Assembly (NCBI GenBank): GCA_013177855.1 | Contig: JABLYA010000006.1 | Coordinates: forward strand, 124,001-188,000 | Direction: 5' to 3' | Length of the DNA: 64,000 nucleotides | Source of the DNA: Ignavibacteria bacterium | GTDB taxonomy: Bacteria; Bacteroidota; Ignavibacteria; Ch128b | Shown here: piece by piece, positions 47,113 through 54,910 of the stretch | Layout: each line of letters starts with the position of its first letter | How positions within the stretch are numbered: the first letter of the stretch is position 1 | Position numbers and translations under genes: made by a program | The notes under the pieces: generated by a model | The model's database searches: none | The model's input: the letters and a program-made list of their open reading frames with translations, nothing else | What the model was told of the DNA's origin: nothing

Positions 47113-48387
47113 ATGAAAACTTTTGAAAATTTTATAAATAGTAACATTGTAATGTATACTGCATTAAAATTGATGAAAACATATAAAAGATTTATATTAG
47201 AAAAGAATATACCAACTTATATGCCAATACCTAAAGATATTGAGCAAATAGCCAGATTGTTTCACAATGCTGGTAAAGACCTTTTTGTTGTCGGTGGTGC
47301 CGTTAGAGATTTTCTACAAGGTAAACAACCACACGATTTTGACATTGTTACAAATGCGCAACCAGAAGAAACAAAACAAATACTTAAAGGTTGGAATGTT
47401 TCTGATGAACAAGGTAAAAATTTTGGTGTTCTTAGAATTTACACAAAAGATGAACCAAAAGGTTATGAGATTGCCACATATAGAAAAGACATTGCAAAAG
47501 GTCGTGATGTAAAAGGTGATGAACAAAAAGTAGAAATTGGTAGTCATATTACAATTAACGATGATGTTAAGCGTAGAGACTTAACTATAAATGCTTTATT
47601 TTATGATATTAACAAAAAAGAAATCGTAGATTTAGTTGGTGGTGTTAATGATTTAAAAAATAATGTTATAAGAGCTGTTGGTGATCCAAAAGAAAGATTT
47701 GATGAAGATAGATTAAGAATTTTAAGAGTGTTAAGATTTGCTGCTAGAACTGGTGGTAATATTGATCAGACAACTTCTAATGCAATTAAAGAGGATAATA
47801 GATTAAGAGGTATTGGACCAAAAGATGATGTATCACAAGAAAGAATACACGAAGAATGGAATAAAATGTTAGAACATGCTCAAAAGGCAAACAGTTCTAA
47901 AATGATGCAGAATTATATTGATTTATTAACTGAATATGATATGTGGAAACAAATGTTCCCTGGTATGATAGTTGATACAACTATTGAAGTTGAATCTTTA
48001 AATAATGCTATTATATTTTATGGTTTATTTAACAAAGATGATATTGCTGGTAAAAAGAAAATGATGGTTAGAGATTTAAAGTTTACTATTGATTTAGTAA
48101 ATCAATTGGATTTCTTAGAAACATATAAAATTTCTAAACTAGAAGATGTTTATAGATTGGCAAAATTAAAAGAGAAGTTCCATATAGACGAACAATTGAT
48201 AAGAGATTTTGTTGATGAATATGGATTAAATATAAAATTTATGGAAGCGTTTTTAAAATATTGTAATGACGGTTTTATTGTGGATGGTAACGATCTAATG
48301 GCCCAAGGTTTTAAAGGTAAAGCCATTGAAACTGAAAAAGAACGTAGAGAATTAATTAGATTTAAAAATGAATATATAATGATGTGA
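47113..48387 (+). CDS. CCA-adding enzyme / tRNA nucleotidyltransferase with leader-like N-terminus
   Basis: 424 residues from the ATG at 47113; an in-frame ATG at 47092 overlaps the preceding gene. The class II nucleotidyltransferase core is clear: DLFVVGGAVRDFLQGKQPHD, FDIVTNAQPEE, KRRDLTINALFYDI, then DRLRILRVLRFAAR. These enzymes repair the CCA end of tRNAs; relatives add poly(A). Ahead of the core are two leader-like stretches, MKTFENFINSN at the start and MKTYKRFILEK at 47173, the second with I-L-E. If cut there the enzyme would be a packaged protein. No tRNA genes are seen nearby. Confidence 0.8.
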   Translation: MKTFENFINSNIVMYTALKLMKTYKRFILEKNIPTYMPIPKDIEQIARLFHNAGKDLFVVGGAVRDFLQGKQPHDFDIVTNAQPEETKQILKGWNVSDEQGKNFGVLRIYTKDEPKGYEIATYRKDIAKGRDVKGDEQKVEIGSHITINDDVKRRDLTINALFYDINKKEIVDLVGGVNDLKNNVIRAVGDPKERFDEDRLRILRVLRFAARTGGNIDQTTSNAIKEDNRLRGIGPKDDVSQERIHEEWNKMLEHAQKANSSKMMQNYIDLLTEYDMWKQMFPGMIVDTTIEVESLNNAIIFYGLFNKDDIAGKKKMMVRDLKFTIDLVNQLDFLETYKISKLEDVYRLAKLKEKFHIDEQLIRDFVDEYGLNIKFMEAFLKYCNDGFIVDGNDLMAQGFKGKAIETEKERRELIRFKNEYIMM

Positions 48388-48454
48388 AATACTTAAAAAT
48401 TTACTATTTAAAAACCTATTGATTTAAGTATACATTATAAAATAATAAAAAAGT

Positions 48455-49426
48455 ATGAAAAAGTATGATAATTATATAAAAGAAAATGATAATATTAGAA
48501 ACGAAAATGCTAAAAAATGGTTATTAGAACAACCATTTATTAAAATAGATGAAAAAACTGGTAAAATGCTAGTTATTGCTGTAAAATATAAAAATTTTCC
48601 TGAATCTTTAACAAACATAAGTAAAAGAAAATGGACAGAGTTAAATTATACAACACTTGTTAGATTATTATTATTTTCTTGGTTATTTAAATATAACGGT
48701 AATTCAAAAGATTTATTATTAATAAAAAAACAACTTAAAGAAAATATATTTGATGAAAATCTAAGAATATTCACTCAGATACCAACTAATATTTCGATTA
48801 TGAAAAAATGGTTTAGACCAATATCAGGAGAAAATTTAACAATATATTCTGAAAATTATATTCATCTTGGCTTAATTTTATATAAAAAAGATGAAATTTT
48901 TAATGAAACAAATATTTTAGATTGGATGAATTTTGTTAGAAGATTAACAAATAAAGCAAATAAATCTGAAAATGATACTATTGATTTTATTAAGAAAAAT
49001 AAGATATACGCAGATGCTATTAAAGCCAGTGATATGGATGATAAGAATGGTATTGATATTTGGTTAATAAATAATAAAGGTGAGAAAATTCCAGCGCAAG
49101 TAAAATATCCTGTATCAAATACAAATATATCAATGTTTTGGGGTAAAGATAAAAAGGAATATAAAATTGTTATTGATGATACAAATTTAGATATGAAGAA
49201 TTATAATGTTTTTAAAGATGGTAAATTGATCTGGAAATTTTTATTCTTATGGGACCCAAAAAAGAAAAAATTATACCAAATAAATTCATCATCAATTAAT
49301 AGAATATATAAACACCCTGAAAATAATTATGTTTATATTAATCTTAGATTAACAGATGAATGGTTACCGAGAATGATTAAAATATATGATATTTCTACAA
49401 CTAACACCAACTCCAATCAAATCTGA
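48455..49426 (+). CDS. PD-(D/E)XK-like protein with leader-like N-terminus
   Basis: 323 residues starting MKKYDNYIKENDN (leader with I-K-E). Around residues 170-215, ANKSENDTIDFIKK is followed by GIDIWLINNKGEKIPAQVKY, which fits a nuclease-type E...D-x(n)-Q-x-K core. The rest is a lysine-rich alpha/beta protein. Near the end, coding-like sequence in another frame (TPTPIKSDEIKKLKDITDKY) runs to TAA at about 49472, so the annotated C-terminus may be a frameshift product. I infer a possible injected nuclease or nuclease-fold protein. Confidence 0.5.
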   Translation: MKKYDNYIKENDNIRNENAKKWLLEQPFIKIDEKTGKMLVIAVKYKNFPESLTNISKRKWTELNYTTLVRLLLFSWLFKYNGNSKDLLLIKKQLKENIFDENLRIFTQIPTNISIMKKWFRPISGENLTIYSENYIHLGLILYKKDEIFNETNILDWMNFVRRLTNKANKSENDTIDFIKKNKIYADAIKASDMDDKNGIDIWLINNKGEKIPAQVKYPVSNTNISMFWGKDKKEYKIVIDDTNLDMKNYNVFKDGKLIWKFLFLWDPKKKKLYQINSSSINRIYKHPENNYVYINLRLTDEWLPRMIKIYDISTTNTNSNQI

Positions 49427-49462
49427 TGAAATAAAAAAACTAAAAGATATTACTGATAAATA

Positions 49463-49738
49463 TCATTCAAAATAACAACTGGTGTTATTTAACAAAGATT
49501 CTTTAATTTCTTTAAACATATATGCAAATTCATATTCTTCTAATTCGGATGCAACATCAATTAGCATGTCTAAAGTTTTAATCCAATATCTTTGCTCAAC
49601 CCAATATTCATTAATAAAAAAATCATCAATATATCTATAACCTAAATACACTTTATTTTCATTGTTTTTAATAGCGTATTCAAAGTTATATAACATCATA
49701 TCAAGATATTCTACATCAATGTTTTCTTTATTTTTCAT
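49463..49738 (-). CDS. Unknown acidic 91-residue protein
   Basis: Helical, acidic and aromatic (DVEYLDMMLYNFEYAIKNNE, WIKTLDMLIDVASELEEYEF). Its ATG overlaps the TAA of the remnant upstream (TAATG). The end reaches the convergent cargo gene. No family recognised. Confidence 0.45.
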   Translation of the reverse strand: MKNKENIDVEYLDMMLYNFEYAIKNNENKVYLGYRYIDDFFINEYWVEQRYWIKTLDMLIDVASELEEYEFAYMFKEIKESLLNNTSCYFE

Positions 49739-49923
49739 TAAATTTTAACTTTAAATTTTTCTTCAATTTCTTCTTTTGTACCTTCAAATTGTAAAGGTTC
49801 ATAAGAGATTGTTGCTACATATTTATCTTTTAATTGAATAATATCTAAACGCTCACCTGCATTTGTTTTCCATCTAAATATCCAATTGTTATTTTCTTCC
49901 TGTCTTATCCAGTTTAATTGAAA
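49738..49923 (-). pseudogene. In-frame coding remnant after the HD-like gene
   Basis: 61 codons without a start (NWIRQEENNNWIFRWKTNAG, LDIIQLKDKYVATISYEPLQ, FEGTKEEIEEKFKVKI) follow directly, in the same frame, after the TAA of the HD-like ORF. The codon usage is that of real genes here. It is probably the body of a separate gene, or the distal part of the neighbour, that has lost its start through indels. Confidence 0.4.
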
Positions 49924-50181
49924 TTAATACTTTCTCCTGGTATATCTGGAAAATCTGGATAATTTTTTTTTTGAAAAGATATATAAGTTTCTAGCATAAT
50001 TCAAAACATTAAATGAATGTTCCACTAAACCGTGTTCATAATTGCAATGATATTTTCCTGACGCAGGTGCTGTAAAAAAGTCTGTTTCTGTTTTTAGCCA
50101 TTTAACAAATTTTTCTTTACCATCTCTCTTTACTGTGTCCATGTACTTATCATACAATTCAATATATTCCTGTGTAGTCAT
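49924..50181 (-). CDS. HD-domain-like protein, probably truncated by a frameshift
   Basis: 85 residues. The segment YEHGLVEHSFNVLNYARNLY, with His50 and His55, looks like the opening helix of an HD-type phosphohydrolase, but the HD pair itself is missing. After FSKKK the sequence becomes unlikely (LSRFSRYTRRKY). The other frame continues sensibly from a run of about ten A residues (NYPDFPDIPGESINFN). A homopolymer indel is the simplest reading. As it stands the protein is unlikely to be a complete hydrolase. Confidence 0.45.
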   Translation of the reverse strand: MTTQEYIELYDKYMDTVKRDGKEKFVKWLKTETDFFTAPASGKYHCNYEHGLVEHSFNVLNYARNLYIFSKKKLSRFSRYTRRKY

Positions 50182-50187
50182 TAAAAA

Positions 50188-50739
50188 TTAATTTTTTTCT
50201 TCACAATCGCATTCAATGTATTTATTAATTAATCCTTGTTCAACCAGCGAATCTATCCAATTTTCTGCACAAACTTGTAATTCATCGTCTGATACATTAC
50301 TATCAAGCCAATGTTGATATTTATAGTTTTTAACATTCTTATCAGCAGGATTGTCAGGAACATGTCCAGGTTTATCTAAATAAAGAGTAGTTATAATATC
50401 GCCATAATAGTCTACAAATTTTTTAATTTCTTCTGGTTCTCTACAATGAATAAAAAAAATACTTCTTTCATTTATTTTCTTTTCAATTCTTTTGATTGTA
50501 CTTTTAAATGGTCCGTCGTTATAACTCGTCCATATTCTTTTCATGTCAGCTAAAAATTTTCTCGCTTCATCGGTTTTTGAACCATCCCAACCTAATTTTT
50601 TAGCAACCTTCTTTACTTTATCTACAGTTGAAAAATTGTAAACCTTAATACCCATTGTTTTACAGTATTTTTTACAATACCATACAAACTTATCTTTTCC
50701 ACTTTTTGGGTGTCCATTGATTAAAATTACTTGAATCAT
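50188..50739 (-). CDS. P-loop kinase-like protein
   Basis: 183 residues. The P-loop GHPKSGKD at 9-16 is followed by VYNFSTVDKVKKVAKKLGWD, RKFLADMKRIWTSYNDG and SIFFIHCREPEEIKKFVDYY. The order resembles phage nucleotide kinases or AAA-type small kinases, and is distinct from the gp1-like enzyme at 32939. The substrate cannot be told. It is 6 bases upstream of the HD-like gene, same strand. Confidence 0.6.
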   Translation of the reverse strand: MIQVILINGHPKSGKDKFVWYCKKYCKTMGIKVYNFSTVDKVKKVAKKLGWDGSKTDEARKFLADMKRIWTSYNDGPFKSTIKRIEKKINERSIFFIHCREPEEIKKFVDYYGDIITTLYLDKPGHVPDNPADKNVKNYKYQHWLDSNVSDDELQVCAENWIDSLVEQGLINKYIECDCEEKN

Positions 50740-50797
50740 ATTTTTAATTATTTTTTAATATTCTTTTATGTTGTACCATTGTACATAATCACCAATT

Positions 50798-51148
50798 TTA
50801 AATTTCGGTTTCATCTAAAATTCTATTTAATTTGTTTTCTTTACAATAATATTTTTGATATAATTGTTCATATATTGGTGGTTCACAAGGTTTCCAATAT
50901 ATTCTATCTTCGCCATAAACTATATCTGGTAGATATTTCTCTAATGGTTTTGCATTTTCGTTTATTGATAATACAGTCCATTTACCATCTTTTTCCTTTT
51001 TCCAATTAACATTAATACCAAACCAAATTGTTTCTCCATTTTCTTTAACAACTCTTTCAATAGTATATTTATCCCATTTCCAATGATATTCTGGTTCGCC
51101 TATTGGTGAATCGAATATAAACCATTCTGATTTTTTAGATAGTTTCAT
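50798..51148 (-). CDS. Small protein with NKLNRIL tail
   Basis: 116 residues, Trp-rich (MKLSKKSEWFIFDSPIGEP, EYHWKWDKYTIERVVKENGE, TIWFGINVNWKKEKDGKWTV), probably a small beta fold. It ends in KENKLNRILDETEI, the recurring C-terminal tail. The start lies inside the coding end of the upstream gene (14-base overlap). Function unknown. Confidence 0.5.
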   Translation of the reverse strand: MKLSKKSEWFIFDSPIGEPEYHWKWDKYTIERVVKENGETIWFGINVNWKKEKDGKWTVLSINENAKPLEKYLPDIVYGEDRIYWKPCEPPIYEQLYQKYYCKENKLNRILDETEI

Positions 51149-51434
51149 TTAATATTCTTTTTAATTTATTTTTTCTATATTTTCTATAATATTTCTTATT
51201 ATCATAATCTATTTTAATACTTCCAGTTGAATTTTTATTTGAAATAGATAGATATATGTATTCAGAATCAATATAATAATTTTTAATTTCTATTTTATTT
51301 TGCAACCATAAATCAACACAAATATTGTGAACTATTGCATAATGTTGTTCTGTTTCCTTTTGAAGATATTCTTTATCAAAAAATTTAATCTTATTAAAAT
51401 ATATAGTTTCGAATATTTTTGTTATACCAGTCAT
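51135..51434 (-). CDS. Small protein with NKLKRILNE tail
   Basis: 99 residues (LWLQNKIEIKNYYIDSEYIY, LSISNKNSTGSIKIDYDNKK) ending in RKYRKNKLKRILNETI, the shared tail. The codons for the RILNET tail contain the ATG of the next gene, so the two are translationally coupled. No family recognised. Confidence 0.5.
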   Translation of the reverse strand: MTGITKIFETIYFNKIKFFDKEYLQKETEQHYAIVHNICVDLWLQNKIEIKNYYIDSEYIYLSISNKNSTGSIKIDYDNKKYYRKYRKNKLKRILNETI

Positions 51435-51450
51435 AATTTCATATTATTCA

Positions 51451-51764
51451 TTATTCTATTGGTTCTATATCAAAACCTAATTTATTAATTCTTTTCTCAG
51501 ACCTCTTTTTAAATTCTAAAGCAACAAAATCTCTTTTTGCTTTGAATTTTTCTTTTCTTTCTGTATTAGAATTTTTAATATCATAGTATAGACCTTCTTC
51601 ATCATCTCTATAATCCCAGATACCACCTAATTTTCGTTTCCTTTATCGTCTATTTCTACTTCTAATGCTAATCCTAACGGATGAAGGAAAGTTCTATTTA
51701 GTTCTTGTAAATAACCACTTTCTCTAAATTCTTTAATATCAATTTTTTTATCATAGTATCTAAT
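51451..51764 (-). pseudogene. Conserved-looking phage protein split by a frameshift, with ATT in place of ATG
   Basis: Reading from ATT at 51764 gives IRYYDKKIDIKEFRESGYLQ, ELNRTFLHPLGLALEVEIDD, then KGNEN and a stop. In the next frame KLGGIWDYRDDEEGLYYDIK continues to the end, RINKLGFDIEPIE. The joined reading is one protein of about 104 residues. The break is at a T4 run (51631-51634) where a fifth T would restore the frame. The expected ATG is ATT. Either decayed or affected by sequence errors. Function unknown. Confidence 0.6.
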
Positions 51765-52728
51765 TTATTTTTTCTACTTTATTTTTAGTTAATTCTAACG
51801 CTTTTGTTTGAATATCACAACCTATAAATCTTCTTCCATTCATTTTGCAAACAACCGCAGTTGTTCCACCACCTAAAAAGAAATCACCAACCAAATCACC
51901 TTCGTTTGATGATGTTTTGATTATTCTATCTAATAATTCAACTGGTTTTTGTGTGGAATATTGTTGCACTTTATTTGGTGAGACACCCAATGATTTTAAA
52001 TTCCAAATATTCTGTATTGGTTTATCTTGATAATCTTTTGCATAAAGTATCTTTCTCGGATTACCATTTTTAGACCATTCTATTTGTCCCAATTCATCCA
52101 ATTTTTCCAATTCTGAATGAGAAATTGCCCAATGTCTACCTTTAGGTAGGTTTACAATACCGTGAGATTTTGAATTCCAAGGTTGTCCTGTTTCACCTAA
52201 TTTTGTTTCACCTTTTGCATGTAAAGGTATAGTTGTATAATAATCACCATTCTTATCAATCTTATTATATTGATTTACTAAATCAGCTTCTAATTTGGGT
52301 TCTGTTGGTGCATTAAATGTATATTTTTCTGTTTTTGTGTAATACAAAATATTATCGTATATTTTACCCCAATTATTTGAATTATTTTTTGCGTTTGTAC
52401 ATTGTCTAATAATTTCATTCTTATATTGTTTCCAACCAAATATCTTATCTAATAAAACTCTCATATATGAATTCAAATGCCAATCACAATGAATATAAAT
52501 TGAACCAGTTGGTTTCAGAACTCGATACATTTCTTTAATTCTTGGATTATACCATTTTACAGCATCCATAGGTTCTCCTAGAATATCATCATAATCTGGA
52601 AACTTGTTTCCTGTATTATAAAGAATGTCACAATAAATTAAATCAAAACTTTCATCTGGTAATGATTGTAATAATTCTAAATTGTCTTGTAAGTATAGTT
52701 TTATATCATTTGTTTGATAGTACAACAT
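51760..52728 (-). CDS. DNA N-methyltransferase (beta-class, adenine or N4-cytosine)
   Basis: 322 residues. The catalytic motif IV comes first (YCDILYNTGNKFPDYDD, residues 32-48). The AdoMet-binding FxGxG motif is near the C-terminus (GDLVGDFFLGGGTTAVV, then RFIGCDI). This order marks the beta class shared with type III Mod proteins. The usual DPPY is DILY here, an unusual but phage-seen variant. No restriction subunit is adjacent, so it is an orphan enzyme that may shield phage DNA. Its start overlaps the SH3-like gene by 28 bases. Confidence 0.75.
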   Translation of the reverse strand: MLYYQTNDIKLYLQDNLELLQSLPDESFDLIYCDILYNTGNKFPDYDDILGEPMDAVKWYNPRIKEMYRVLKPTGSIYIHCDWHLNSYMRVLLDKIFGWKQYKNEIIRQCTNAKNNSNNWGKIYDNILYYTKTEKYTFNAPTEPKLEADLVNQYNKIDKNGDYYTTIPLHAKGETKLGETGQPWNSKSHGIVNLPKGRHWAISHSELEKLDELGQIEWSKNGNPRKILYAKDYQDKPIQNIWNLKSLGVSPNKVQQYSTQKPVELLDRIIKTSSNEGDLVGDFFLGGGTTAVVCKMNGRRFIGCDIQTKALELTKNKVEKIN

Positions 52729-52991
52729 ATTCTTTCTAATTTCTTTTTCCTAAATTCTGTTAATGTGATGAATTGTCTAACTGGAAAAGACCAACTTTCA
52801 TCTATTCCTTCTAATACTAAATGACCTTTGCTCATATATTCTAAATACCATTCTTCTGAAACATTTGACCAACGTTCATCCTTAGGTTGAGGTTGCTCAA
52901 TTTCTTTTATGATATATACTTTTCCTTTTTTAAGTCTTGGACCAGCACCATCATTATCATATAAACATACAACTTTATCAAGACTTTTCAT
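52701..52991 (-). CDS. SH3-like small protein with KKLERI tail
   Basis: 96 residues. VVCLYDNDGAGPRLKKGKVY, then IIKEI, has the same build as the protein at 2758. The C-terminal helix LTEFRKKKLERICC carries the shared tail; the last ten residues (TIKQMI) extend past it, overlapping the methyltransferase start. Function unknown, but two paralogous copies in one window suggest a family. Confidence 0.5.
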   Translation of the reverse strand: MKSLDKVVCLYDNDGAGPRLKKGKVYIIKEIEQPQPKDERWSNVSEEWYLEYMSKGHLVLEGIDESWSFPVRQFITLTEFRKKKLERICCTIKQMI

Positions 52992-53061
52992 TTAATATCC
53001 TTTCTAATTTCTTTTCTCTTAATTTATAATTTAGTTTTTCGCTTATCACATGAGTTTTCAT
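52978..53061 (-). CDS. 27-residue peptide consisting mainly of the shared tail
   Basis: ATG at 53061, stop at 52978. The peptide runs MKTHVISEKLNYKLREKKL then ERILNEKS. It is almost nothing but the KKLERILNE tail found on other small proteins. It is coupled at both ends: ATGA overlap with the cyclotransferase stop, and its tail codons contain the next gene's ATG. It may be the decayed remains of a larger member. Confidence 0.4.
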   Translation of the reverse strand: MKTHVISEKLNYKLREKKLERILNEKS

Positions 53062-53468
53062 AAAATTGACTTTAATTTTTGATAGTATTCTTCTGATAAG
53101 AAGTCTTTTGCTTCAAGTAGATAATTTAAATATTCTTGATTTGGTTTAAGTCCTTCAACAATATATTCTGGTTGTGCAATATAAACCCAAGCACTTATAC
53201 CATCTATTTCAACAAGCGTTCTTTTATAATGTTTTGGAAATGACTCAAATTTATCCATTACTGCAATATCTTCAATTTCATACAATACGCCTTCAACTAT
53301 TGAACCTTCGTTAGGTACAATATTAGCAACAGCTCCTTGAGTTTTAGATATTTTGTTAAACTTCAGTTCAAAATTCTTTAATTTTGCAGGTTTGTATTGA
53401 TTTATTACAACACCTCTTTGAGCCATTCTTGTTAAAGACATATTTGATCCATATGCAAAATACCACAT
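53058..53468 (-). CDS. Gamma-glutamylcyclotransferase-like protein
   Basis: 136 residues. Residues 6-10 are the substrate-loop motif YGSNM. AVANIVPNEGSIVEGVLYEI is followed by MDKFESFPKHYKRTLVEID, with Glu75 in the position of the catalytic acid of the GGCT family. Such enzymes release 5-oxoproline from gamma-glutamyl amines or peptides. Phage copies are found but their substrate is unknown. It ends KLKSIL, a weak form of the shared tail. Confidence 0.75.
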   Translation of the reverse strand: MWYFAYGSNMSLTRMAQRGVVINQYKPAKLKNFELKFNKISKTQGAVANIVPNEGSIVEGVLYEIEDIAVMDKFESFPKHYKRTLVEIDGISAWVYIAQPEYIVEGLKPNQEYLNYLLEAKDFLSEEYYQKLKSIL

Positions 53469-53565
53469 ATCATTTAATTATTTTTATGGTTATTTTTGTT
53501 TGTGTAAAATGTTAAATCAACATTTTTTAAAAACCTAATGTACAAAAGACTATCTATAAAACGAC

Positions 53566-53958
53566 TCATATTCTATTCAATATCTTTATTTTATAATCAA
53601 CATCATCTCTATAATGCTCACAAAGAAATTCAAAATCTTTTTCACTTAACTTATAATACTCCATTAACATTTCTTTGTCTGTTTTTGAAATACTTTTTAT
53701 CTTATCTTCTTTCTTGTTAGGATTCTTTGTCCAATACCAACCAGGTGTTTTATTGACATTCCTATAAAGTAAAAACCATAAGTCCATAGCACTTGCTTTA
53801 TCTATGCACTTATGGTTAAAGAATTGAGAAATTTCTAGTTTACCTAAACTAAATTTCTTATTAACAATAAAAAAAGTATTTATTTTATCTTCATCTGTAG
53901 CTGTGTGATAGTTCTTCTTGTTTTGGAAAATACTATCAACCATTTGCATAAAATCCAT
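53566..53958 (-). CDS. Possible clamp-loader small-subunit-like protein (gp62-type), tentative
   Basis: 130 residues: MVDSIFQNKKNYHTATDEDK, INTFFIVNKKFSLGKLEISQ, CIDKASAMDLWFLLYRNVNK and TPGWYWTKNPNKK. The F-x-V-N-K-x-x-S core after a short helix and the later W-Y-x-K recall phage clamp-loader A subunits (T4 gp62), which bridge the gp44 ATPase ring. Similarity is faint and no gp44 or gp45 is in view. It ends KIKILNRI, again like the shared tail. It could equally be unknown. Confidence 0.35.
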   Translation of the reverse strand: MDFMQMVDSIFQNKKNYHTATDEDKINTFFIVNKKFSLGKLEISQFFNHKCIDKASAMDLWFLLYRNVNKTPGWYWTKNPNKKEDKIKSISKTDKEMLMEYYKLSEKDFEFLCEHYRDDVDYKIKILNRI

Positions 53959-54046
53959 TTATAATTTATTTTATTTTGGATTTTATAGTTTGATTAATAT
54001 TTTAAGTTTATATGAAATTTAAATCTTTTCATAATTATATAACAAT

Positions 54047-54058
54047 ATTTAATATATA
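54047..54058 (+). promoter_or_regulatory. Phage promoter-like motif
   Basis: TATTTAATATATA-type element 130 bases before the chosen start of the ADP-ribosyltransferase-like gene (58 bases before the alternative start at 54117). Confidence 0.4.
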
Positions 54059-54188
54059 CTACTGAACTTAATAAAAACTTACGATGCAAACTTTTCTCGT
54101 ACCGAATTATTAAGCGATGATGTCGAAACAAAAAGAATTTTGGGTTGGAATTTCAAATTTGAATATTATATATAAAAAGAAAAGAACA

Positions 54189-54755
54189 ATGAAATTGAGA
54201 AAATTTATGGTAACAACATTTAGAGAGTATTTGAATGAATATCAAGACATTTTATTAGCACCAAATGGTAATAAAAGCAATTTACCTAAAAATTTATATT
54301 ACTATGTAAGAACTGATGAATTTAAAAAATGGTTTGGTGATTGGGAAAATGATAGACAAAATTCAAGTAAAGTTTTAGATGAAAACGGAGAACCGATGAT
54401 TGTTTATCATGGTGGGTCTGATAATTTTGATAAATTTGATAAAAAATATAGAGGTACATCAACCAATGCAAAATCAGCAAAACTTGGCTTCTTTTTTACT
54501 GATGATAGAAATGATGCTATTGCATATTCTAAAAGATATGCTGGTGGAAAGTTATATAAATGCTTCTTGAATTTAAGAAATCCAATTATTAAAGATTTTA
54601 ATGGAGAAATCATAGATACAGATTTGGAATTAGTTAAATTAATTAAATTATCTGATGATGGTGTTATCGCTTTAAATCTTAAAGATGGTTTTGTAGTAAA
54701 TAACCAATATATAGTAAAAGAAGAAAATGATATTAAAATCATTAACGACATTTAG
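54189..54755 (+). CDS. ADP-ribosyltransferase-like (ART-PolyVal type) protein with capsid-targeting-like N-terminus
   Basis: 189 residues from the ATG at 54189; an in-frame ATG at 54117 adds 24 residues. The leader MKLRKFMVTTFREYLNEY ends in L-N-E. The rest matches the ART domain of phage polyvalent proteins: FKKWFGDWENDRQNSSKVLD, ENGEPMIVYHGGSDNFDKFD with the NAD-loop YHG near residue 72, then KLGFFFTDDRNDAIAYSKRY. T4 Alt is also a packaged ADP-ribosyltransferase that enters with the DNA and modifies host RNA polymerase. This is a plausible functional analogue, not a sequence homologue. Confidence 0.7.
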   Translation: MKLRKFMVTTFREYLNEYQDILLAPNGNKSNLPKNLYYYVRTDEFKKWFGDWENDRQNSSKVLDENGEPMIVYHGGSDNFDKFDKKYRGTSTNAKSAKLGFFFTDDRNDAIAYSKRYAGGKLYKCFLNLRNPIIKDFNGEIIDTDLELVKLIKLSDDGVIALNLKDGFVVNNQYIVKEENDIKIINDI

Positions 54756-54910
54756 GTTTTCATTTTTTAATACATAAATTGTTGGTGGGTAAAAAATTAT
54801 TACACATAACGGTTAAGTGTAAAAATCATTTTAATATTTTTTACATTTTATTATACATAGTATTTTGTAATGAAATTTTAATTTTGGAATATTTATATAT
54901 AAAATAAAAT

